From Isoetes taiwanensis (taxonomy: Eukaryota > Streptophyta > Lycopodiopsida > Isoetales > Isoetaceae), in the NCBI GenBank assembly GCA_021234155.1, contig JAJEKV010000014.1, positions 12,939,836-13,003,835 of the forward strand: a stretch of DNA of 64,000 nucleotides, written 5' to 3'. Below are positions 1-10,830 of this stretch, piece after piece (position 1 is the stretch's first letter; each line of letters starts with the position of its first letter). The position numbers and the translations under genes are program-made. The notes beneath the pieces are model-generated. The model saw nothing but the letters and a program-made list of their open reading frames with translations. It was not told the DNA's origin and did no database searches.

Positions 1-1135
1 TATGTTAACTTAGGGCATGCTTAAAGGATGTTATTGTGCTTGATATACAAAGTGTTGCTAAAGCATTGAGGGCAATCGAGTTAGACACATCTAAACTATG
101 AAGACCCTTTGTCATAAACGGGTCCTACAAGGCTCTCATCGAATTTTCAATGTTCCAATATGTTTTATGCTTATATTTTCAAATACGTCATTATTGAGGA
201 CACAATATATCATATCCAATATTTGCTCGATATTTGTTTCAACATTTGATGATTCTCAATGTTTTTCTAATCTTTTGCTTTCACAGATAGATCTGTAATC
301 TGAGGGTTTATTTAAAGATGGATAAGGGCTACATAAATTTGCAATATGAGGGTATATTCAGAGATGGATAAGAGCTACTCAATTGCGAGGGCTTAAATGT
401 CAATACACTAAGTTGCTTATCAACATGAGACGACCACATAAAATGCATAGAGGACTGGCTGCTCCTTCAAAGCGCTTTCAAGACCCTAGGGTTTAAGAAA
501 CAACAGAATTTATTCTACACATTTGCGGCTTCTAATCTTGGCGAGCCTCACAAGTCTCTACCAACATTTGCGCAAGGCACCACTATCCAATTTTTTTAGC
601 AATGCAATTCACCCTATGAATGACACTCCTCCTATATTCAGTTGTGAGCATAGACATGGAGATATATTGGCCCTTAATTTACTTCAATTAAGCATTTAGA
701 AAATTTTTGTAACCTTTTCTTTACACCTTTGAGCATAGCTCCATAGACAATTTATGAGCTCCGTCTCAAAATTTAAATTGCTCCTCTCCTCTTGAATTAA
801 AATTAATCAAAATTTTTAAGACTTTTTTCAAGATAGTGTCTGCAGAGCACATAAAGTTCATAATGTAAATCTGTAATGCGCTACGAACAAAGATATGGAG
901 ATAGAAAAATTCAAAAATAAAGAAGTCTTGAGAAAGTTTGGGATATATAAAGATTAAAGATTGCTAGGGTGGGTAAAATGAAAAGAAGCTAGTCTCCAAA
1001 TCTTCATAGTGGCCTTACGCCACCTCGTGCTCTCATATTTAGAGTGCTCACACTTTGTCAGAAGGAAAGATTGCCTTATATCTAAAGCAACCACACAATT
1101 AGGCTACGTGAAATACAACCATTTCTTTTTCAATA
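1..1135. other. AT-rich flank left of the minus-strand LINE
   Basis: No gene is recognisable. The stretch is AT-rich and matches 26688-27816 of copy B with scattered small indels. Open frames here are short and differ between the two copies, so I do not call a protein. It supplies the 3'-side flank of the minus-strand LINE that begins at its poly(T) at 1136. Confidence 0.6.
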
Positions 1136-3175
1136 TTTTTTTTGAAGAACTGTGTCATCAATATATTAAAAGAATGGTAATGTTACAAAGCAAGTGAGGA
1201 GGAAGAAGAACTGCCCCAAAGAGACAGCGATACCTCGACACTCCACAATAAACTCACAGAAAAACTGCAACTCTACTGTTGTACAAACCGACCACTACCA
1301 TCTACAACACCCAAGAAGTCCCGCCAAATGGCAAACTTCCGCTCTACTAATCCCGGGAACACCAGAAAGCTTTGAAATAGCTTGTACGAAGTCGAGGAAT
1401 CGAGAGGGCTGCGTTTGCCGAATCCCCTAAAAGATCCACAACGCCGGCCAGCTTCCAAATCAACCACACCAACCAAGCCACGCCGGATGCAAGGCTTCTT
1501 TGCCGCAAAACGGCTAAGCACCGAGGATACACATGAAGTAGCAAGCTGGCGGCTAGTCAATCTCACCGAAATAGAGCCCCGACCCAATCCCAGGCAGCAC
1601 GCAAGTGAGGGCATAAAACCCGGACAAAGCTCCCACGGTCTCACGATGCGAGGCCACAACAAGGGCGAGAGGGCTCACACCCGGCCTAAAGCCCGACTCA
1701 CAAGGGCATTCACCCTAATGGCCGGTGCACCACGCCCGCGAAGCACCCTAACCTTCGATGGGGAAGGGGGCTCCATGTCCGCGTCAAACCGAGAGTGCCA
1801 TCGAGAGGAGCGAAGGCTGCAGAGACCACTTGCCGAAGGGGCGAGTGTCATGAATAGCCGGACACACGGTAACAAGACCGCACAAAACAAGAAGACACAA
1901 CATCCGGATGAACCTTCCAAACCTGCACCACCACATCATCCCGAGGGACTATAGGTATGTTGGAATACTCCCTGCCACTTGTTCCCAGATAGCCCGGTCA
2001 TTGCCCCTCAGGTGAAAGCGAGCTCAAAAGAACTCCCACGAAGCTAGCTGACCACCCCAATACCAATCCTCCAAGGTGAAGCCTGACGGCTTCGCCTCCA
2101 GCGAACTAGCGTCCAGAGCATGCACGATGGCGACCAAAGTCTTGGCGAGGGTCGAGGAACCCACAAGAAAGAAGAAGAGTGGTAATAAAGCGAGGCATAA
2201 TCTAATTTGGAAGAGCACACGCACATGATCCCAAGCCCGCCAACACCCCGTGAGAAAAGGGGATGCATGTGGGAAAGGCCGGAGACCATACAACAGTGCC
2301 CAGGGCAACTCCACATGCACAGACGGCTCTGCAACAACAGTGCCGCACCAGGAGAAGATGCTCCATCCTACAGAGTGCTCCAAACAAACTTTGAGACTAA
2401 CACCTTACTATGCGCCAAATCGAGAATGGCCAAGCCCCCATCCTCCCCGGCGGAGACACTTCCACCAAGCCACTTTAACAACCGCCCCTTCATCATCCCG
2501 CCCCCACACAAAATTTGAACAATCTTATCCAAAGCACGTATCTTACCCTCGGGAGCTAACATATGAGATCTTTGTATACACATGAGTGCTACAAAATCTT
2601 GACTTGGCAATAGTGATCCTACACGCCATGGACAACTTGCTACCCTTCCACCAATTGAGGTGTTTTACGCACCCCCGCAAAATCTCATCCCACACCCTCC
2701 CCATGGAAATATCCCCTCCAAAGGGAATACCATACAACTTAGTACATACATTACTTGGAAGCACCTTCCAAGGGAATAGAGCCAAACAAGGGGGGGTCGA
2801 GTTAAATTTGGGCCCATAATGCGGAGCATTTACCCCAATTAGGAGAAGAATGCGGGGCCAAGGAGAAAGTATCGATAAACCCTTCACATTCATGATTCCT
2901 CTCTTCTGCCACCAAGAAGAGGAAAGTGTCATCGGCCGAACCCGATTAATAATCTGGCTGGCTACCATCCCGCATCCGAAGCCCATCCACCACCCCCCTC
3001 CTCCATTTGTAGCAAAAACAAGCGGAGACAAAGGTGCCTGCGCCACAATCATAAACAAAAACGGCGCCAAAGGGCACCCCTGACGCACCCCTCTGCCTAA
3101 GGAGAAAAAGGGCGGAGGGTTCACCCTGGCACCGTAGCCCGTGCTTACCTATGCACATCATATTGACGCCCACAT
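1136..3175 (-). mobile_element. 5'-truncated L1-like LINE (reverse transcriptase relic), copy A minus
   Basis: Read on the minus strand, it starts near 3175 inside the reverse-transcriptase domain. It shows the motif RGVRQGCPLAPFLF (about 3055-3095), then ADDTFLF, the catalytic motif C (about 2920-2940), then a C-terminal stretch including WWKGSKLSMA and RITIAKS near 2600-2660. The 3' end is marked by poly(A), seen as poly(T) at 1136-1143 and followed by the family tail gaagaactgtgtcatc. Frames are broken by many indels, so no functional ORF2 survives. The endonuclease and ORF1 are missing, as expected from 5' truncation. The same family occurs in the opposite orientation at 5056-7127. Confidence 0.88.
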
Positions 3176-4869
3176 TTTCACATCATATTAGCCCAATTCA
3201 TGTCAATGATCACAACAAGGTCTATAAATTTTGGGTGTATATATATATTTATCCTTTTTCATCCAAAATGACACTAACAAAGCACCTTGGAGTATTGCAG
3301 TTTGAGGCAAGAGAGAAACTTTGTGATTAACTCGCTTTACTATTCTATAGGGCGTAGTGCAAGTAATGTTGTTTTTTTTTTTAATGAAGCAATGGGACAA
3401 AATATATAGCACAATAACAGGGGGTTTCCTTTGTGTTTTTTGTATGCTTTTCAATATGGTTTTGCTATGATTTGGTTGATGTATTCGTTTGACTGTACTA
3501 AATAGTATTTTTAGACTGCACCTTTTCTTAACCGTTGATTTTCAAAAAACAAAGAGAGATTGCATGGTTGTATGTCCATATTAGATAAATGCTAAAAAAA
3601 GAGAGATTGTGTGGTTGTATATAAAAAATATTAGATAAAGGCTTGGCTTATTTGGTGATGGTGCAGCTCACTGGGGCTAGGGTTTTGGTTGCTTCAATTT
3701 CAGATATCTCCCTCCTCGGGTGCCCCTTTTGAGGATTTTTGATGCGTTGGGAAGGCCTTGCAGTAAACTTTCCAAGGGTGTATGGAATCAGTAATTTTTA
3801 CTCTACTTCAGTCCCGGAATTGGGATCATCTATTTCGGCCTCCATGGTTACCGTTAGATTTGACGTTGTTTCAATCCCAGATATCTTCCACCTCGGGTGT
3901 CCGTTTTGAGCAATTTTTGGGGCGTTGGAAAGCTCTTCCAGTAAGCTTTTCGAGGTTTATGGCATCACGTGGTTTTTCTTTGTAATTCAAACCTGTAATT
4001 GGGTCATGCATTTCGGCCTCCATGGTTACCACCGCCGACATGCAATCTTGCTCTCAGTTTCCTGCTTCTATGGCCTCTTCAGCACTGCCTCCTAATTCTC
4101 ATCTCAATTTTCTTGCTCATGCCCCTGTTTCCATGGGTTTGTAGCGAACTACATTATTATAATTACAATGTTTATTTATTAGATGCTTTGTGTACATCTC
4201 AGTGCTTTGTAGTTTCTAACCAAGAATGAAGGATTATAAAATATATGCAGGTCAACGGCATGATACCTGAAGCAACCTTCAATTCTCACCCCTTTATTAT
4301 AATCTCTACATCAAGCATCTCGGAGTGATCAGGTTTGGCATGTGCAGTGCTGAATAAAGCTTGTTGGTTTAAAACTGTTTGTTTGCTTTGTTAAAATTTT
4401 AAAAATTATTTGATGGAAATTAATAGCTGGCTTTTCTGCATGACACATGGTACTCTTTCCCATCCTTGTAGTTTGCAACGGGTTTGTATACAAAGGATAT
4501 TTTTGCAATGGGAAGCTTAATTGGTGGTCAATGATGTCTCTTGCATCAAGCTTATAAACTATGGTGGTTTTTAATGCCAATTGTTCTCTTAAATGTTATA
4601 TTTTGACATTGATATTCAAATGTTATATTTCCGAATTTGGGAACCACATGTGGACCTATTATGATTTAACCCTTAAATACGGGCCGTGTAAAACTTCAAT
4701 GTCAAACTTGCAACATTATTTCTTATTTCCTGTATTTCATTGCTTTCTTTATAAGTTATATTGTTTCTTTGCTTATTCTAGTATTTTCATGGCTATTTTT
4801 GTATATATCTATATATATCATTTTCTCTAATTTGTACACCACCTTGGAGGGGCCAATTTTTTTTTTTTT
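3176..4869. other. Spacer between the two LINEs, no supported gene
   Basis: This AT-rich stretch separates the head-to-head LINEs and is almost identical to 29800-31522 in copy B. It holds a two-unit tandem repeat (3694-4050, listed separately). A 40-codon frame at 4022-4144 is the same in both copies, but so is its non-coding surroundings, so identity does not argue for coding. The part around 3405-3540 resembles 40165-40300, showing that it belongs to a dispersed repeat. Its motif of a highly conserved gcgttgg(g/a)aagg type recurs in degenerate form at 40540. Confidence 0.6.
3694..4050. repeat. Two-unit tandem repeat, period ~177 bp
   Basis: The block starting cagatatctccctcctcggg at 3701 recurs as cagatatcttccacctcggg at 3878. 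Both units end in the shared string atttcggcctccatggttacc. The units have diverged moderately. The same doublet is present in copy B at about 30310-30660. Confidence 0.85.
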
Positions 4870-7313
4870 AAATTGATACAAACCATTACATCCAACACTT
4901 TAAAATTGAATTCCCCGTGAAACTCCCTTTGGTTTGGGTGATATTCTGGGGGGTGGCGTAGAGGCGAGAGCCCCTAAAATCATATAATACGTATAAAATC
5001 AACACCATTTTGTACATTGCCTCAAATCTTATAGTTTTATAAAACCTCGTTATCTGAGAGGATTTAGCGGCGGCATGTATGTGCATGGCCAAGGATAAAT
5101 GTCCCGGCTGGATGGCATCCCCTGTGGGAGTTCTTTCGGACTTATTGGGAGTGGGCTGGTGAGTCGATTGTACCGAGGTGTACCTTGAGTTCTTTGCCGG
5201 TCTTCTCAAATGTATAGGATCTTGAATACCGCATGCATTTCCTTGATTCCTAAGGTTAAGCAGCCTTCTACTATTAATGATTGGAGGCCTATCTCCTTGT
5301 TGTCCTCTGTTTTACCAGTTTGCCTATGACACTTTCCTAGAAGAGAGGAATTTGCGGAATGTGAAGGGTTTGTTGGATACTTTCTCCTTAGCCTCAGGCA
5401 TTCTTCTGAATTGGGGTAAGTGCTCCGCATTATGGGCCCAGCTGACTCCGCCTTCCCCTTGTTTGGCTCTATTCTCTTGGAAGGTGCTTCCAGGTAATGT
5501 GGTATTCCCTTTGGAGGGGGTGTTTCCATGGGGAGGGTGTGGGATGAGATTTTGCAGGGGCTGCAGAAACACCTCAATTGGTGGAAGGGTAGCAAGTTGT
5601 CCATGGCAGGTAGGATCAATATTGCCAAGTCAGTACTTTGTAGCACTCATGTGTATCTGACATCTGCGATGCTAGCTCTCGAGGGTAAGATCGGGCTTTG
5701 GATAAGATTGTTCGAAATTTTGTGTGGGGCGGGGATGATGAAGGGGTTGTTAAAGTGGCTTGGTGGAAGTGTCTCCGCCCGGGGAGGATGGGGGCTTGGC
5801 CATTCTGGATTTGGTATTTGCATAGTAAGGTGTTGGTCTCAAGTTTGTTTGGAGCATTCTGCGAGATGGAGCATCTTCTCCAGTGCGGTATTTGTTGTTC
5901 TGATCTCTTAAGCCATTGTGTGGCGTTTGGGAAGCAAATCGTGCATGTGGAGTTGCCACAGGCCTTTGTTGTATGGTCTCCGACCTTTCCCACATGCATC
6001 CCCTTTTCTCCACGGGAGTGTTGCGGGCTTGGGATCATGTGCGTGTGCTCTTCCGGCTAGATTATGCCTCGGTTTATCACCACTCTTCTCCTTTCTTGTG
6101 GGTTCCTCTACCCCTGCGCACTTGCCCTTTGGCGCCATTGTGCATGCTCGGACGCTTGAGCCCGTTGGAGGCGAACTGGCTGTGCTGCTCACCTTGGAGG
6201 ATTGGTATTGGGGTGGTCGGGCTAGCTTCGTGGGAGTTCTTCGAGCTCGCTTTCGCCTGAGGGGCAGTGGACCAGGGCTATCTGGGGGAGCATGTGGCGG
6301 GGAGTATTCGCTACACATACCTATAGTCCCTCGGGGATGATGTGGTGGTGCAGGTTTGGAATGTTCATCCGGATGTTGTGTCTTCTTGCTTTGTGCGGTC
6401 TTCTTCGGGTGCCGGCTATTCATGACACCTTTGCCCCCTTCAAGCAAGTGGTCTCTGCGGCTTAGGGTTCTCGATGGCGCTTCGGTTTGGGCGTGGACAT
6501 GGAGCTCACTTCTCCCACCGAAGGTTAGGGTGCTTCGTGGCGGTGTTTCAATGCCATTCGGTGAATGCCCTTGTGAGTTGGTTTAGGTAGGGTGTGAGCC
6601 CTCTCGCCCTTGTTGTGGCCTTCATCGTGAGGACCGTGGAGCATTATGCGGTTTTATGCCCTCACTTGTCGGCCTGGAATTGGGTTAGGGCTTTGTTTGG
6701 TGAGATTGACTAGCCGCCAGTGATTCTTCATGTGTATCCGGTGCTTGGGCTCTTGCGGCGGCGAAGCCTTGCATCTGGCGTGGCTTGGTTGGTGTGGCTG
6801 ATTTGGAGGCGGCGGTTGTGGATCTTTCGGGGGATTGACATCCCTGCAGCCTCTCTGATTCCTCGACTCAGGTACAAGCTATTTCAAAGCTTTCTGGTGT
6901 TCCCGGGAGTAGTAGAGCGGAAGTTTGCCATTTGGCGGGACTTCTTGGGTGTTGTAGATGGTGATGATCGGTTTGTACAGCAGTAGAGTTGCAGTTTTTC
7001 TGTGAGTTTGTTGTGGAGTGTTGAGGTATCGCTGTCTCTTTGGGGCAGTTCTCCTTCCTCCTCACTTGCTTTGTAACATTACCATTCTTTTAATATATTG
7101 ATGACACAGTTCTTCAAAAAAAAAAAATTTGTACAAGAATACCTCACAAACGAGGATTGCTATCTATGATCTAGATCAACGAATATTGAGTATATATGCC
7201 ATCTGATAGCTCTCAATGCCCGGAGTCACCCCTGTGAATATGCACTCAAACCAAAAGGGGTTTCAGGGGGAATTTAATTTTAAAGTGTTGGATGTAATGG
7301 TTTGTATTAATTT
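4870..7313. mobile_element. TIR (MITE-like) element interrupted by a LINE, copy A
   Basis: The left part (4870-5055) starts with tacaaaccattacatccaac. The right part (7128-7313) ends in the reverse complement, gttggatgtaatggtttgta. The inverted match continues inward through a proline-like GC block (gggtgac / gtcaccc) for roughly 110 bp, apart from small changes. Removing the plus-strand LINE leaves an element of about 375 bp. No coding capacity is visible, so it is non-autonomous. An uninterrupted relative lies at 41140-41625 and shows what the joined middle looks like. Superfamily is not assigned because target-site duplications are not clear. Confidence 0.8.
5056..7127 (+). mobile_element. 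Truncated L1-like LINE with internal deletion, copy A plus
   Basis: The element begins in the N-terminal part of reverse transcriptase (motifs CMAKDKCPG, then a degraded version of LIPKVKQPS and NDWRPISLL, easier to read in copy B). It then jumps to FAYDTF, the decayed equivalent of motif C, at about 5320. The palm region with GVRQGCPL, present in the minus-strand copy, is missing, so an internal deletion removed it. Downstream are WGKCSALW, LNWWKGSKLSMAGRINIAKS (5574-5633) and a frame-broken zinc-binding-like C-terminus. A poly(A) tail lies at 7116-7127. It sits inside the TIR element at 4870-7313. Frames are broken throughout; it is not functional. Confidence 0.88.
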
Positions 7314-7997
7314 AAGCCTTTTCAACTATATCTTTTTTATTCTGAAATATTCTCCATAATACTCAGGTTTAGAACTGCCAACAAGTTGATAAAGAGAAAT
7401 GTTCGCGATGACTGCCGCTATAAATTTATTGTAGGCTAATTATAATTGATTCTAACCCAACTTCGTGTTTGTGATGTTGTCGAAGCTTTTCAAAAATTTC
7501 TAGTTTGTAGTTTGGAAGTTTGGAACATTGGCCCACTAATTCCAACGTGGCAACTATATCCATAATGTGCTACGAAGAAAGAAATATTTTTCATCGCTAA
7601 TTTTGGTTAGAAGGCAGAAAGCTCTAAATCGAGAGGATTCTGCCGTTGGCGCCGCCCTATCCCTAGCCCAAAGCCCTAGTTCTTAAAGGAGAGCAGTGCG
7701 AAACGGACACAAATATAGACATTTGAGCTCCAGCCGAATTTTTCCGCCGCAGTACAAAAGCACACTCCCACAGCTGCTTGCCTCGAATGGATCTTTGAAT
7801 TCCATTCATGTCTCAGAAGATGATCCATAATTTGGACGGGGAAACAAGGCAAAGGAGGAAAAACGGGTGCACAAGGAAAAAAAATCTTCTGAATCGGAAG
7901 GAGCATGCCACAGCTTAAGCATTTGAAGAGAGTTGGAATTAGGTTTAAGCATTTGCGCCTTGGAATGGATGGAAATCGTTTATGAATTTAAGAGCAG
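7314..7997. other. 5' flank and putative leader of the SMI1/KNR4-like locus, copy A
   Basis: No separate gene is seen. The stretch corresponds to 33954-34596 of copy B with a few short indels: for example, copy A has 17 extra bases near 7470, a real haplotype-type difference rather than a homopolymer slip. It probably contains the promoter and 5' untranslated region, but I cannot point to a convincing TATA box. Confidence 0.45.
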
Positions 7998-9393
7998 ATG
8001 GGCGGTAGCATGTATGATGCTCTGCAATCTCCACGTATGGCAGAAGCCAAGATCAACAGTAGGGCGCACATGGCAGGTCTTAAACGTCTCTCAGAAAGGG
8101 CAAATGCCGGAGCCTTTCCATCGCCCACGCAGAGAGTCCACGGCAGGGAAATAATTCAGCTTCTATCCAAGAGCAACATGATCCAAATTTCCAAAGGACT
8201 ATCGGATGAGGAATTCGAGCGCATAGAGGGCACATTCGGCTTCATTTTTCCGCCCGATTTGAAGGCTCTGCTTCGCGAAGGCATGCCGTTAGGGCCTGGA
8301 TTTCCAGACTGGAGATCCGGCGGCCTGCAGCAGCTCGGACATGGATCAACTTCCCAACCGCAGGTCTCTGCTCTCTCGTAGAAAAGGGTAAATTCTGGTC
8401 CAAACAATGGGGTTCTAGACCTAATGCTTTAAAAGATGCAATCTCTGTTGCCGCTGCAGCTCTGAAGAAATGCCCTGTGTTAGTACCAATTTATGGGCAC
8501 TGTTATGTGTCTTCGTCTCCCGATCGGCCAGGGAATCCAGTGTTTTTTATTTATGAGCAATATGTGTTTTGCTGCGGAAGGGATGTGACAGATTTTTTAG
8601 GAGGGAAGCGTTTTATTTTCAGACACATGATCCGGCGTTCGAGCTTCCGGCGTTTATAGGGGGTCGAGAATTGGGGTAAGTTTGAGGAGGTGTTTATCGA
8701 CGGAAAGGAGGGATGTAGGGAGGGAAGAAGATGTAGGCATGATGGACAGGTGCAGATCAGTGCCCAGTGGCACCACTTGGGGCAGCAGCATGGCCATGGG
8801 CCAATCTTGGGGGAGGAATTTAGACGCCCTTGCCAGAACTCCAGATACTTTCGTCAAAAGCGTTGTCAGCAACAACGTCTTGATCCGAAGCCTTGAAGAA
8901 TGCCAAACAATCTCCGGCCTCCTCCACACCCTTCCCCAACCTTCTACAATTTTCTCCCCTCCTCTTACCAATCCACCGGAAATATCAGAAGGATCGAATT
9001 CTGGAGCGATCTTCTGGCCATAAACCAAGGGTTAGATTCCGATTTGGAAGAGAAGAAGGTGGATTTTGTGATGCCGGAATTGAGGAGGGATGCAATGTCG
9101 AATTGGGTGGCAGTGATTTTGGAAGATGTGGCCGCCAGGCTCAGAAACGGGGGCTGGAAAGATGAGGACATTTCTGAAATGCTTGCAGCCTCTGCTCCCT
9201 TATGTGGCTTTGAAAAAGAAGAGGATTTTGGAAGGCAGAGTCTGCTTGTTAGGTTGGCTTTGGAACTTGACATGCTATCCTCTGTTCTCAGAAAGGCTGG
9301 CTGGAGTGTGCAGGAGGTAAAGGAAACCCTGTTTTTGAAGAAAAGAAACAGCTTCCTATCACTCCATTTGCTGCCTCTTTTGCTAGGGCCTGA
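7998..9393 (+). pseudogene. SMI1/KNR4-like gene, copy A, frame broken
   Basis: This is the counterpart of the intact gene at 34597-35997 and is about 99% identical to it. Five single-base losses break the frame relative to copy B: cc to c near 8335, a T7 to T6 run near 8597, a G6 to G5 run near 8659, a C5 to C4 run near 8957 and a T6 to T5 run near 9336. Every one lies in a homopolymer or base doublet. Only about two substitutions are visible across the same ~1.4 kb (near 8419 and 8706). A gene decaying by mutation should collect more substitutions than frameshifts, so uncorrected long-read homopolymer error is the simpler reading. If the bases are real, translation stops after about 127 residues. 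Confidence 0.85.
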
Positions 9394-10830
9394 TCCTTTC
9401 TCTGTACATACATACTCCCATTTTCTATTATCTTATGGTTGCCCTTGCCATTCACAGTGTGAAAAACGTACACAGGATTTCTGTTTTACACTGTACATAC
9501 CTAGGCTTTATATGAATTAAATCCATTTGTTATTCATCACTGTATATGCCTAGACTTATGAATTAAATCCATTATGTTATTCACCATATATTCATGCACG
9601 ATCTGTTATGATCTGTTTCGTTACCATTTGCCTGAGGACAACACAATCAGGGACTTGCAAAAACAAACTATCCTTTGGCCAACAGTAGATGGGTGGGCTC
9701 CCTTTTCTCGTATAAAGCCAAATGGACCATCATAAAAATATGAACCTCCTTCTAGTAGACCGTGATGGCGGCCACCCCTTAAAAGTCATCCTAGTTCGGC
9801 GCCTGCATTGGCAATGGTGCTTGGCCCACAAGAATGTTCTTTTTCTCCTTGATGCTTGCTTTGTTTTTAACCCTTGTGCCTTGTTTTATCCGTGGTCCAC
9901 ACTCCTCAGTCCCATCCTTTTGCAACTTTCACCTCTCCTATGCATTCAATTCTTTGTGAAAGTGTGCTTTGATGTAAACCCTTCATTTGTCCCTTTTCTT
10001 TTTGGCTGCGTTAACGTACGAGCTGATTATAAAGTAGGCTTCAATCTTCTCATTTGAAGAAGGCGTTTGTTTGTGTACCTGTGCCAATAGATACGCATTT
10101 AAACCTTATGTTTATGTTATTTCTATGTACAATAGCTGTAAACCTTTATGGCTATGTCATGTACTATAGCTGCAACGTGATTCTTAAATTCGTTTTAGAG
10201 TTGTGGTGATCCGCATACTACACAGCCTCTACACGGCTGGCTCACTTGATAATTATACTGCTAATAACCTGTTGTACTATTCACCGAAAAAAAAAAGAAA
10301 TCTGATCCATGCATCTCAACCAATGAACCATAACATCAAATGAATGGAAAGAGGTAGCCTACGACCCTAGAGACTCGTGAACTTCTCAAAGACCACTAGA
10401 ATTAATCGCTCCAACACCTCAAGGTTGGGAATGAGGTCCAAGGGTTTGGAATCGCACTACAAAGGATAAAATCCCTAATAAGTTCTACATATTAATTCAT
10501 TAAACAAATTAAATGAACAAGCTCATTCATAGATAAGATAGAATAGAATTGTTTTTATCGTCCACGGAGACCAAGAACTCCACTAGTGCTAAGAAGGTAA
10601 CTTTAATCCGTTCACACAATTTTTGAAAATTCTTCTTTAAGCTCCGTCGTCCACAAAGTAAGGGAACACGAGAATATTAGTAATACAAAAAGGCCCAATG
10701 GCAAGCTCTCTATGTAGGGTCTTTAAAATAGTATCTATCTATAGATCATAAACCTACAAGCAAGATACAAAAAGTTGAAAAATGAAGCAAAAAAATATGC
10801 AAAGTAGCAATAGAACAGGCTTGGGGCAAA
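9394..10830. other. 3' flank of the SMI1/KNR4-like locus, copy A
   Basis: This matches 35998-38059 of copy B, minus the 623 bp found only there (joined here at about 10270, cctgttgt/actattcacc). The first ~200 bases contain two near-repeats of tatgaattaaatccat and probably form the 3' untranslated region. The remainder has no coding signal I trust. A string tttttatcgtccacgg near 10552 recurs in similar form near 46266, so part of it is a dispersed repeat. Confidence 0.5.

Larger units (their letters stand above)
1..10830. repeat. Segmental duplication, copy A (direct)
   Basis: This stretch matches 26688-38059 in the same orientation with the same order of parts: minus-strand LINE, spacer, plus-strand LINE inside a TIR element, SMI1/KNR4-like gene, downstream flank. 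The match already runs at base 1, so the duplication extends left of the window. It ends after the shared motif ggggcaaa at 10830; what follows is unrelated to the sequence after 38059. The spacer (3.2-4.8 kb) and the gene region (7.3-10.8 kb) are nearly identical to copy B, while the LINE parts differ by many small indels. A real duplication and a false assembly duplication (two haplotypes laid end to end) are both possible. Confidence 0.93.

Noticed and set aside
1382-1954. A 190-codon plus-strand frame over the minus-strand LINE
   Set aside because: It is antisense to the LINE, is not preserved in copy B and has no domain; it is a shadow of the GC-rich LINE tail.
4022-4144. A 40-codon frame identical in both duplicates
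   Set aside because: The surrounding non-coding spacer is equally identical, so identity carries no information about coding.
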